Of a stretch of 64,000 nt of DNA, positions 9,521 through 17,148 are shown one piece after another. Every line of letters begins with the position of its first letter. Position 1 is the stretch's first letter. This DNA is from Petrimonas sp. (GTDB lineage Bacteria > Bacteroidota > Bacteroidia > Bacteroidales > Dysgonomonadaceae). The stretch lies in NCBI GenBank assembly GCA_012839475.1, contig DUNG01000023.1, positions 292,368 through 356,367 on the forward strand, in the 5' to 3' direction. The notes below the pieces were generated by a model. It was not told the origin of the DNA, made no database searches, and saw only the letters and a program-made list of their open reading frames with translations. A program made the position numbers and the translations under genes.

Positions 9521-10714
9521 ATGAAAATACGATATATACTTACCATCACGTTGGCGTCCCTCCTGGGTTTTTATGCCTGTGAAAGCATGGACGATAATTA
9601 TAAGCAGTACCTTGGAGAGTACAACTACTCCGGGAAGATCGATAGCCTAAGGGTCTACCCCGGCTACGAGCGGGTGGTTCTCGCGTGGGATAACCCGAAG
9701 GATCAGAAATCAATCGCTATACGTATCCTTTACGGTCCCGATAGCACCGAGGTTATCTATAACGAAATGGTGGACTCCGTCTCCATTGATGGATTGGAGG
9801 CAGGTACTGGTTACGAGTTTATCGTCTACACCATGGACAAGCATGGGAACCTCTCCGTGCCCACCTCGGTAACTGCCTTCCCTATCTCCAGTAGCTTCGT
9901 GGATGCGCTCACGCCCCCTTCGCTCGTGATCGAGGTGAAGGATAATGAACAGGTCATCTCGCTGTTGGGCCTCTCGAACGTGATGATGCGCTTCTCGGGG
10001 AAGATTAAATACAAGGTGGAAGCCCCTGGTGGGTACACGTTTAACGGTTCGCTCGACCTATCTCACATGCTGAAAGTGACCAATCCCACCACTGGTGTTA
10101 CTGAGTTCATCACCCTTCCGGAGGCTTCCCTACCGGTTGCCGCCCTTGGGTTGGGGGTAGATTTCTTCCCCCCGGGGTCGTACAAGTTCTCTTATAGCGT
10201 GTCGGTTTGGCCCATTCAGGGGAACCAGGCCTCGATTGACGAGGTTTGGCTGGATCGAGAAACAACTGTTGAAGTACAGCCTATTATCATTAACGTGACC
10301 TCGCTGGGGGGTACCGTGTCAGATCAGCATAATACCACCGGTGGGGAAGGGATCTTGAAGCTGGTAGACGGGGATATTAACAGTAAGTACCTCTGCTGGA
10401 GCAATACCACATGGATGATGTTTAAAACGAACGAGCCCGCCATCGTGACCCGCTACTCGATGACCTCTGCTAATGATGCCTCTGGTAGAGATCCAAAGGA
10501 TTGGGTTCTCGAGGCATCGAATGATGGCTCAAGCTGGGTGACGCTGGATGAACGGTCGAATATCACCTTCCCGATGCGATTCCAGACGCAAACCTTCGAA
10601 ATAGCTGGTAATAGTACGCTTTACCAGTATTACAGGTTGCGGGTTACCAGGAATAACGGGGCATCAATATTCCAGCTTGCGGAGTGGACTCTGTTTGGAC
10701 CTAAGCTGAAGTAA
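9521..10714 (+). CDS. DUF4998-like surface lipoprotein with C-terminal discoidin-like domain
   Basis: Lipoprotein of 397 residues. The lipobox ends at Cys20 (GFYAC), followed by ESMDD. About residues 25-125 resemble DUF4998 (KIDSLRVYPGYERVVLAWD). About 260-397 form an F5/8 type C (discoidin)-like domain, with WVLEASNDGSSWVTLDE and YYRLRVTRNNGASIFQLAEW. The same discoidin-like unit appears twice in the protease at 10917-12920, so the two proteins probably recognise the same ligand or share an ancestor. Likely a surface glycan- or nutrient-binding partner of SusCD. Confidence 0.8.
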   Translation: MKIRYILTITLASLLGFYACESMDDNYKQYLGEYNYSGKIDSLRVYPGYERVVLAWDNPKDQKSIAIRILYGPDSTEVIYNEMVDSVSIDGLEAGTGYEFIVYTMDKHGNLSVPTSVTAFPISSSFVDALTPPSLVIEVKDNEQVISLLGLSNVMMRFSGKIKYKVEAPGGYTFNGSLDLSHMLKVTNPTTGVTEFITLPEASLPVAALGLGVDFFPPGSYKFSYSVSVWPIQGNQASIDEVWLDRETTVEVQPIIINVTSLGGTVSDQHNTTGGEGILKLVDGDINSKYLCWSNTTWMMFKTNEPAIVTRYSMTSANDASGRDPKDWVLEASNDGSSWVTLDERSNITFPMRFQTQTFEIAGNSTLYQYYRLRVTRNNGASIFQLAEWTLFGPKLK

Positions 10715-10743
10715 GGTGATTACAATTAGCAATTTTCTTAGGA

Positions 10744-10868
10744 GCGAGAGCAGAGCTGAGCTTGCTCAAGCTTTGCCGAGTGACGACAGAAAAGGCGCGT
10801 CTGCGAATTTCAAGGGCGAGAGCAGAGCTGAGCTTGCTCAAGCTTTGCCGAGTGACGACAGAAAAGGC
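10744..10868 (+). repeat. Perfect 53-bp direct repeat, two copies
   Basis: Positions 10744-10796 and 10816-10868 are identical over 53 bp and offset by 72 bp. The unit begins GCGAGAGCAGAGCTGAGC and contains the palindrome AGCTTG-CT-CAAGCT, so each copy can fold into a hairpin. The sequence after each copy is also similar (CTGCGAA then TTCAAG). It lies between two genes of the SusC locus, 48 bp before the protease start. The GTG-initiated 62-codon frame across it (10716-10904) only reads the repeat and is not called a gene. It looks like a dispersed intergenic element. Confidence 0.85.
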
Positions 10869-10916
10869 TGCGAAGCAGAACGTTCAAGTGAAAATGTGCA
10901 ATGAATTGGTAAGCGA

Positions 10917-12920
10917 ATGAAAACAACCGTTTTCAGGGCAGGAGTTAGAGCGCTATTATTCCTGTTTCTGATAACTTTTCATGCGCTGTTGATTACCTGT
11001 TCAAGTGAAGACCCCATCGTGGATGATAATAATGGTGGGTCGCAGCAGGGGGAGGAGCCTTTACCTCCTCCTCCCTCTCCCTACTCAGCCGGGATAAGTT
11101 CCGGTAGCACCGGCTTACCCGGCGGGAGTGGGGTGATTACATCAGAGTTCTCTGATTTCGTCAACGGGAATGATGTGAGCCGGATGGCCGATCAGAATCC
11201 GAAGAGCATGATGGAGTTGCCCCACACCTCTTTCTACGTGATTTGGGCGGGCAGCAAGCCTTCTTTCGTGAATCAATACATGCTTACTTCGGGCGGAAGC
11301 TCCCGCGATGGCGATCCCACCCGATGGGCATTGTACGGCTCAAACGATAAGAAAGAGTGGAAGCTGCTGGATGAGCAGGGCAATCAGCACTTTTCTTCCG
11401 GGGGCGAGACGAAGGTCTATCCCATTTTGAATGAAGATCAGTACACCTTTTACAAGCTGGAAATTAAAGGGAACAGGGGAGGCAAGGTGACGCGCCTCGC
11501 CGAGTGGGCGATGAACATCTACACCGTGGAGACTGAATGGGGTGAGTTGTTGCCCCAATTCGCCTTTCACGATAAGGGCAAAGGGGTGGAAAACATTATG
11601 GATGGAGACCCTAAAACCGTTTATTCTATCCCATTCAGATCATTTCACGTGCAGTGGAACGTGAAGGAGCCGACCTATTATAACCACTATTTCATTATCT
11701 CCTCACCGGGCAGCCCTGAAAGCGATCCTTCGTCATGGGTTCTGCACGGCTCCGTGAACAACACGTACTGGGTGAAATTGGACGAGCAGGAGGGCCAGCG
11801 GTTCACCGAGCGGGGTGATACCCTGATTTTCCCGTTTGAAAACGATAACACGTTTAAGTTTTTCAAGCTGGAGGTTACCGGCAACCGAGGTGGCAAGCAG
11901 ACCAGCATCGCCGAGTGGGGGCTACAGGTGATTTACACGGGGATTGAGGATCTGATGGTGCATTCATCGGGCTCTTCTTACTCCTCTCAAACGCCCATGG
12001 GCAACCATTACGCGAATCGGCACGTGACTACTGACGCGGACAGGGTCTGGTTTCTTGATTCTTCTAACGAGCCGCCCGCCCCCGGGCATGTCTCGCACCT
12101 TCAACTGAAGGAGTTCCCCGTGACGCTCTACCCCTTTGGTGACCCGTCGCCTGCCGATGTCAACCAGCACGTCATCGGCAACTGCGGGGGCCTTGCGGCG
12201 TTGGCCTCCATGGCTTACGTCTATCCCAACTTCGTGAAGAGTTTGATTACCGATAACGGGAACAACAGTTACACCGTGAAGATGTTCGACCCGCAAGGGA
12301 AGCCGTTGCAGGTAACGGTGAGTAATAAATTCCTCACGGGGAACGGCCATAATATCGACGCGGTATCGGGCAAGAATAACACCGCCACGTGGGCAACTGT
12401 GTTGGAGAAGGCGATCATGAAGTACAACGTGATTTACAAGGTGAACCCCGACATCGGGGGGATTGGGAGCGAACACGTGGTTCCCCTGTTTACCGGCGAT
12501 GGCAATAGCTTCGCGTTCAGCCCCGGCAAGCTTACCGCACGTGAATTGGCGCGGGTAGTTAACGTCTGCCTCGATCAGGGTAAACTCATGATTGGCGGCT
12601 TCAACCGCGCGGGACTTCCGGTAGACAACAGTGAAACCGTTAAGGCGCATGCCTATACCATTATGCTCTCTGCAGATAAGGGTGCCCTCTTCGCAATGCG
12701 TAACCCGTGGGGAGGTAATCCCAAGGTGGATGGATCTCTGGATGGCGTGTTGAATATCCCTGATGACGGGGTCATACCGCCCACCATCGACTTCAGGATT
12801 GTTGACCCCGGTATCGCCGTGGAGTATGGCGATAGTAAACCGGTGCCTTACGCGCCACCGGCATCGGCCTTGAGTGGTTCAGCCATAAAGATGAGGGTGG
12901 CGAGTTACCTGCTGGAGTAG
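10917..12920 (+). CDS. Calpain-like cysteine protease lipoprotein with two discoidin-like domains
   Basis: Predicted surface protease of 667 residues. A lipobox-type signal peptide ends at Cys28 (LLITC), followed by SSEDP and a proline-rich linker (about 47-55). Two tandem discoidin-like domains follow (about 60-205 and 210-345), each ending in a GNRGGK...AEW motif. The C-terminal part (about 395-635) carries a papain-fold triad in calpain (C2) arrangement: Cys423 in GNCGGLA, His578 in KAHAYTI and Asn596 in the calpain hallmark RNPWGG. The discoidin domains match the one in the preceding lipoprotein, which suggests that the protease is held on the substrate taken up by the SusCD pair. It is separated from that gene by 202 bp containing the direct repeat. 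Confidence 0.8.
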   Translation: MKTTVFRAGVRALLFLFLITFHALLITCSSEDPIVDDNNGGSQQGEEPLPPPPSPYSAGISSGSTGLPGGSGVITSEFSDFVNGNDVSRMADQNPKSMMELPHTSFYVIWAGSKPSFVNQYMLTSGGSSRDGDPTRWALYGSNDKKEWKLLDEQGNQHFSSGGETKVYPILNEDQYTFYKLEIKGNRGGKVTRLAEWAMNIYTVETEWGELLPQFAFHDKGKGVENIMDGDPKTVYSIPFRSFHVQWNVKEPTYYNHYFIISSPGSPESDPSSWVLHGSVNNTYWVKLDEQEGQRFTERGDTLIFPFENDNTFKFFKLEVTGNRGGKQTSIAEWGLQVIYTGIEDLMVHSSGSSYSSQTPMGNHYANRHVTTDADRVWFLDSSNEPPAPGHVSHLQLKEFPVTLYPFGDPSPADVNQHVIGNCGGLAALASMAYVYPNFVKSLITDNGNNSYTVKMFDPQGKPLQVTVSNKFLTGNGHNIDAVSGKNNTATWATVLEKAIMKYNVIYKVNPDIGGIGSEHVVPLFTGDGNSFAFSPGKLTARELARVVNVCLDQGKLMIGGFNRAGLPVDNSETVKAHAYTIMLSADKGALFAMRNPWGGNPKVDGSLDGVLNIPDDGVIPPTIDFRIVDPGIAVEYGDSKPVPYAPPASALSGSAIKMRVASYLLE

Positions 12921-13019
12921 GGATATACGTTAAGTGCAAATTTAAGTGTAGAATAGGGAAAGATGTCAGTTTTGATTTTCAATTAATATTTTCTTTTCAG
13001 GGAATACCCAAAGGGAATT

Positions 13020-13056
13020 AATAGCTAACTAATTCATTACAGAGTAGTTGGCTATT
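13020..13056. terminator. Hairpin between the protease and the convergent endonuclease gene
   Basis: Arms 13020-13031 (AATAGCTAACTA) and 13045-13056 (TAGTTGGCTATT) pair at 11 of 12 positions around a 13-nt loop and are followed by TTGTT on plus. The site lies in the 238-bp gap between two convergent genes, as expected of a terminator. Confidence 0.5.
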
Positions 13057-13158
13057 TTGTTAACTGCTGATTTTCCGAACGTATTTTTTTCAATTCGATT
13101 TTCTTTGATATTTTCCAAAGCTGAGTAAACTATAGAAAATCGTATAGACTGGGTTTAG

Positions 13159-14217
13159 TCAAACTATTATATCCGTTAGAATCTGTTTGATGTCAATGTG
13201 TTGTATGCATTTCATCGTTTTAGAATATCGAGCAACTAAACTTATCCAGTCGCTAATTTTACTTTCATCTGAGGTTGGTTCTTCCCAATACTCTGCAAGT
13301 TCAAATGCTGGGGTTTGCAGTAAAACTTCGCTAATATGGTGGGCGTTTTCGTACAAGTTCCCGAAAATCTTCGGAACTTCATGAATTTCCCCTTCAATTT
13401 TCAGCTTTGCTCTTCCTCCTGCTGAGAATGAATCGCGGACGTTTGGACAAACGACAGTTTTTCTGGTAGTTAGCCAAATAGCTAGACGTCCGTACTTTTT
13501 ATTACTACTCCCAAAAAGTTCAGGAAAGTATGCCATCGCTTGATGTGTTAATTCCTGTCGTTCTGATGCTGCGAGGTTATTCCAAATTCTGATGATAATG
13601 TTGCTCGCTTTACTGGTATTCTCGACATCCATCCACCAAAGTTCTTCACCTGGCTTCAGTTTGCTTTTGTAATAGTTGACAATTGGTCTAATTGGATCAT
13701 CCATTTTTCGCAGTTTATCATATGGCATATTGATTTTGTTAAAAATGGTTTCACCATTCTTTAAATTCATATCTATTAAATAGCGGGGTGAGTGTGTTAC
13801 AACAACCTCTGATAAAACTTCTTCATATGGGCGGCATCGAAATTCTATTGGGGTTGCTAATTTTGCAAACAACAAAAAAACACGTTCAACATTGTGTACT
13901 CTGGTTGTTTCTAAAACGCTATTTCCTGTTGATTTCCAATGATTTTGTCGTGTTGTTTTAATTTCGATACCATAATAGTTTTTAGCAGTGATGTCTGGAA
14001 ATTTCTGTCCGCCAATCAGTTTAATAGAGCCTTCAAATGGAGTATTCTTTGCCATTTCTTCCATTACATTCTTAACGAAAGGTTCCAAGTCCCTACCCGA
14101 TAATTGGCTGACTTTTCTTGAATCATTTTGGGCAAGATAATTTAACCTTTCTATTGTCGAGTTCATTAGTGAATCAAAATCACTTCTGTTAGGTTCTGGG
14201 TTTATTGAGACTATCAT
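13159..14217 (-). CDS. Probable type II restriction endonuclease (PD-(D/E)XK)
   Basis: Predicted restriction enzyme partner of the adjacent m5C methyltransferase. The 352 residues contain an N-terminal nuclease core with Asp75 in FPDITAK and Glu85/Lys87 in GIEIKTT, which is the PD-x9-EXK pattern. An earlier acidic residue, Glu45 in GRDLEPF, could complete the site. The remainder is likely specificity and dimer structure and I do not recognise it as a named enzyme. It starts 3 bp after the methyltransferase stop, so the two are co-transcribed with modification first. Base composition is AT-rich compared with the SusC locus, consistent with horizontal transfer. Confidence 0.75.
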   Translation of the reverse strand: MIVSINPEPNRSDFDSLMNSTIERLNYLAQNDSRKVSQLSGRDLEPFVKNVMEEMAKNTPFEGSIKLIGGQKFPDITAKNYYGIEIKTTRQNHWKSTGNSVLETTRVHNVERVFLLFAKLATPIEFRCRPYEEVLSEVVVTHSPRYLIDMNLKNGETIFNKINMPYDKLRKMDDPIRPIVNYYKSKLKPGEELWWMDVENTSKASNIIIRIWNNLAASERQELTHQAMAYFPELFGSSNKKYGRLAIWLTTRKTVVCPNVRDSFSAGGRAKLKIEGEIHEVPKIFGNLYENAHHISEVLLQTPAFELAEYWEEPTSDESKISDWISLVARYSKTMKCIQHIDIKQILTDIIV

Positions 14218-14220
14218 TTT

Positions 14221-15552
14221 CTATTTCTTGAAATATATATTCCAGACCTCCTCAATTCTTCTAGCCAAATGGTAGGCTAACAGGGGCGGTACAGCGTTGC
14301 CGATAATTTTATACGCTTGTGATGGGCTGACCAGGAAGGAGCCTTTTCTTCCCTTTTCGTTCTTGATCACGAAATCGTAGTCGGGCGGAAAGGTCTGTAT
14401 TAAAGCACACTCCCTCACCGTTAGCCTTCTCTCTTTCATGCCTTTTTTTAGCTCAGAGTCGATGACACCCCCGTTCTCTTTGGAGAGCCTTCGAAACTCG
14501 ATGTTCCCGTGATGTTCGGAGCGAATAGTTGGAGAGATCCCATCTGGATTGATTTCGATCTGTCCCTGGCAATGAGTGCCCATGAACTTCGCTCTTGAAT
14601 AATGTTTTTGAGACAAATCGTTGGATAGCTCAGGTTCTTCTACATGCTTAAACAGCTCTTTTAGTGGCACGAAAGGCTTTAAATGTGCTCCTTTAGCCGT
14701 GAATGCATGCGTGGGGTTGGGGTATGGGTTGTATCGTTCTGGCACCTTTTCCTTTTCCAACTCTTTTAAGGCTGTTTTTCGTAGCGAGGCTTTTTTTATG
14801 CCTATAAAAATCACCCTTTCCCTCGACTGGGGCACCCCATAGTCAGCTGAGTGTAAGACCCGCGGGTCGAGCACGATATACCCGTTTTCACCGGCCGAGG
14901 AGAAATCGTTCTGAATGATTGTTTTCACATCCCCCAGGTTGACTAATCCCTTTACATTCTCTGCGATGAAGATTTTGGGTCGTGTGATCTCGATCACCTC
15001 TTTCATCCACATGTAGAGCTGTCCCCGAGTTTCCACGGAGGCCGTGTGGTCATCGACATGCTCGTTCAGGTGGTTTTTTTTGGAATGAAAACCATCGCGT
15101 TTGCCAGCGATGCTAAAGTCTTGGCAGGGGAATCCCCCAGTCACAACATCTACCTCTTCAGGAAAAACAGGTTGACCGTTTCGGTGCATCTTGACCAAAT
15201 CCACGATGCTTTCCTCGTGAAAGTTCTTAGGATCGTGTCCCCGTTTAGAGAAATAGCTCACCCAAGCATTTCTTGCATCCTTCAAAATATCGTTGGCGAA
15301 GACGGTTTCAAACTTCGTATTTTCAAGCTGAACAAACCCGTTATTTAAGTTTTTAGCTATGAAATGGGGGGTTAGTTTTTCGTTTATAGACTCTTCCAAG
15401 ACGGCGAAACCGCCTTCAAAGCCTAAATCCATGCCACCACAACCTGAAAAAAGAGAAAGCACGCTCAATGTCTCTTTCCGTTTTGATTTTGTATTATTGT
15501 TCACCTGTTTTATAGTTTCAGTATCCCCTTTAGTAATCTTTTTCCACATCAC
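14221..15552 (-). CDS. DNA (cytosine-5) methyltransferase
   Basis: Protects host DNA from the adjacent endonuclease by methylating cytosine at C5. Canonical motifs are in order in the 443 residues: motif I LFSGCGGMDLGFE (about 34-46), motif IV GFPCQDFS with catalytic Cys143, motif VI AENVKGL, motif VIII QSRERVIFIGIK, the target-recognition region (about 260-370), motif IX RECALIQTFP and motif X GNAVPPLLA. All key residues are present, so it should be active; the recognition site cannot be deduced. It starts 73 bp after the antitoxin gene and ends 3 bp before the endonuclease gene. Confidence 0.95.
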   Translation of the reverse strand: MMWKKITKGDTETIKQVNNNTKSKRKETLSVLSLFSGCGGMDLGFEGGFAVLEESINEKLTPHFIAKNLNNGFVQLENTKFETVFANDILKDARNAWVSYFSKRGHDPKNFHEESIVDLVKMHRNGQPVFPEEVDVVTGGFPCQDFSIAGKRDGFHSKKNHLNEHVDDHTASVETRGQLYMWMKEVIEITRPKIFIAENVKGLVNLGDVKTIIQNDFSSAGENGYIVLDPRVLHSADYGVPQSRERVIFIGIKKASLRKTALKELEKEKVPERYNPYPNPTHAFTAKGAHLKPFVPLKELFKHVEEPELSNDLSQKHYSRAKFMGTHCQGQIEINPDGISPTIRSEHHGNIEFRRLSKENGGVIDSELKKGMKERRLTVRECALIQTFPPDYDFVIKNEKGRKGSFLVSPSQAYKIIGNAVPPLLAYHLARRIEEVWNIYFKK

Positions 15553-15625
15553 TTACATTCTCGGTTTCGTACATCAAATATACGTTCTCGTTTTGGATTC
15601 CACAAGTCACGAGCTTCTTGGTGCT

Positions 15626-16621
15626 TTAAAAAAGCTTCAGGTTATAAGCATATTTATAGTCTATAGGTTGTGATTTTCGGTATATGTTCTCCGTCCACGC
15701 TTCTTCTTGATGGCTAAGCTCGATGATTTCACGAGTGGAAAGGTATTTCAATTTTTCCTTTACTTCGTGAAGCGTTTTGATCTCTTCCGGGGTGAATGAG
15801 GAATCGTTGAAATTTTTATTTAACGTGTACTTTTCACCGACTCCCCCACTGGGAAAGGCTGTAAAACTAACATTTAAAACACCCTCTTTTACTAGTTTCT
15901 CGTAGATGGTGCTGAAGTTGTCCGGTACCGGTCCCATGTCTATGGCACAGTACGTAGCACCACTTATCGATCTGCCGTGAAGTTTATAAAAGGCGAAGTC
16001 CGCGTAAAAAAGCAACTTGTTTAACTTCGTTTTCCAAACACCGTTTCCTGTGCTGAAAAAGAGAATCATTTCGGTGAACTTGTCAAAATCAGGTAGGGAG
16101 TAACCGGTATAACGAGTACGAACTTTCCTTCCAAAAATGTAGTCCTGAATCGCATCCATTCTGCTATCTTCCTGTTTGATGAGTTTTTCTGCATTCGCTA
16201 TTGCCTTGTTTTTCGACCGCTCATCGTCTATATCAGAAAGGTGTAACATCTCTAAGAATTTTTTCGGGTCTGCCGACATTTGAATTAATCGTCCATTGGC
16301 TTCGGTTGGTATTTCACCCGCTTCATACTGTCTATAGGTATTATCACCTAATCCCAAAACCTTCGACATTTTTATGGCGGGCAGCTTGTACTGTTTTCGA
16401 ATAGCCTTAATATCTTCGGGGAAAGGGATGTTGTGTTTTTCCCTGTATTGATTCACGACTTGGTTATAATTCAAGTTAGCGAACGAGTCGTCTTCAAACT
16501 CCTGTCCCGAGTCAACGCAACGCCAAGTGTGAAACAACACGTCATACTCTTCTTTTCGAAAAGGTAACTTCTTCCATTCCTTGTTGATTACCATGTCTTT
16601 TCCTGTAGCCGGACTCTTCAT
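15626..16621 (-). CDS. MqsA-type antitoxin with C-terminal SocA/Panacea (DUF4065) domain
   Basis: Probable antitoxin and autoregulator of the toxin encoded 30 bp upstream. In 331 residues the N-terminal part (about 1-45) is a zinc-ribbon remnant (SPATGKDM, then WRCVDSGQEF) in which most cysteines are replaced. A helix-turn-helix follows at about 65-125 (MSKVLGLGDNTYRQYEAGE). A C-terminal SocA-like Panacea domain spans about 180-310 (KLNKLLFYADFAFYK, GATYCAIDMGPVP). The Panacea domain is known as a versatile neutraliser of unrelated toxins. The cysteine-poor ribbon appears usual in Bacteroidetes relatives as I recall them. Confidence 0.8.
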   Translation of the reverse strand: MKSPATGKDMVINKEWKKLPFRKEEYDVLFHTWRCVDSGQEFEDDSFANLNYNQVVNQYREKHNIPFPEDIKAIRKQYKLPAIKMSKVLGLGDNTYRQYEAGEIPTEANGRLIQMSADPKKFLEMLHLSDIDDERSKNKAIANAEKLIKQEDSRMDAIQDYIFGRKVRTRYTGYSLPDFDKFTEMILFFSTGNGVWKTKLNKLLFYADFAFYKLHGRSISGATYCAIDMGPVPDNFSTIYEKLVKEGVLNVSFTAFPSGGVGEKYTLNKNFNDSSFTPEEIKTLHEVKEKLKYLSTREIIELSHQEEAWTENIYRKSQPIDYKYAYNLKLF

Positions 16622-16651
16622 GACCGCAACGTTATTTAATGAGTGAGTAAA

Positions 16652-16996
16652 TTACTTGTAAGGGTAAATAATCGGATATTCTGCCTTATGAAAAGAGATA
16701 CATATCAAATTTTTGTCTGTAACACTGAATTTTATATACACTTCTTTACCTTTCACTGTTTTCCCAAAAGAAAACATTTCAAATTGCTCAAGGTATTTCC
16801 CTTCTTCGACCCTGTAGAAATCCTCTGGTTGTAATTTCATGATAATTTCGGTTCGTTTGTTTCCAGGGATTTCTAATTCGAGCAATGTGCGTGCGTTTTT
16901 TTCACGATCATTCAAGTACAGAATGTTTAAAATACCCGATTTCACCCTAATCTTGATATCTTCCAAGAACCTTTCAACTTCTTGTTTCGATTTCAT
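16652..16996 (-). CDS. MqsR-like toxin of a type II toxin-antitoxin pair
   Basis: Small basic protein of 114 residues, first gene of the cassette and 30 bp upstream of the antitoxin. The toxin-first order is that of mqsRA. The sequence resembles Bacteroidetes proteins annotated as MqsR-family mRNA interferases: an N-terminal helix (KQEVERFLEDIKIRV), the LNDREKNARTLLELEI stretch, and a C-terminal strand with VYIKFSV and CISFHKAEYPI. RNA cleavage is inferred from family membership; no catalytic residue was verified. Promoter elements at 17008-17038 place transcription start within a few bases of the start codon. Confidence 0.65.
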   Translation of the reverse strand: MKSKQEVERFLEDIKIRVKSGILNILYLNDREKNARTLLELEIPGNKRTEIIMKLQPEDFYRVEEGKYLEQFEMFSFGKTVKGKEVYIKFSVTDKNLICISFHKAEYPIIYPYK

Positions 16997-17007
16997 ATTA
17001 TACGATG

Positions 17008-17038
17008 CAAAATTATAAAGAATAGTTTAATTAAACAA
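17008..17038 (-). promoter_or_regulatory. Bacteroidetes-type promoter of the toxin-antitoxin/restriction cassette
   Basis: The minus strand has TAATTTTG (17015-17008) with TTG 20 nt upstream (17038-17036). Transcription would start near 17001, only about 5 nt before the toxin start codon, so the message would be almost leaderless. Confidence 0.55.
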
Positions 17039-17069
17039 CTGAAATGTTGAAATAATGAGAAAAATAGTC

Positions 17070-17093
17070 AAAAAAACGATTAAATCGTTTTTT
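17070..17093. terminator. Bidirectional A/T-flanked hairpin
   Basis: ACGAT-TAA-ATCGT flanked by seven A on the left and six T on the right gives an intrinsic terminator readable from both sides. It lies after the GH110 gene (stop at 17149) and upstream of the cassette promoter, separating the two units. Confidence 0.65.
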
Positions 17094-17148
17094 ACGCTTT
17101 GGTTGGTCAGATGTCTATCGCAATTCTAGTTCCATTGTCGCGACTCGG

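Noticed and set aside
10716..10904. A 62-codon frame starting with GTG across the 53-bp repeat
   Set aside because: Its sequence is simply the repeat read twice; there is no independent sign of a gene.
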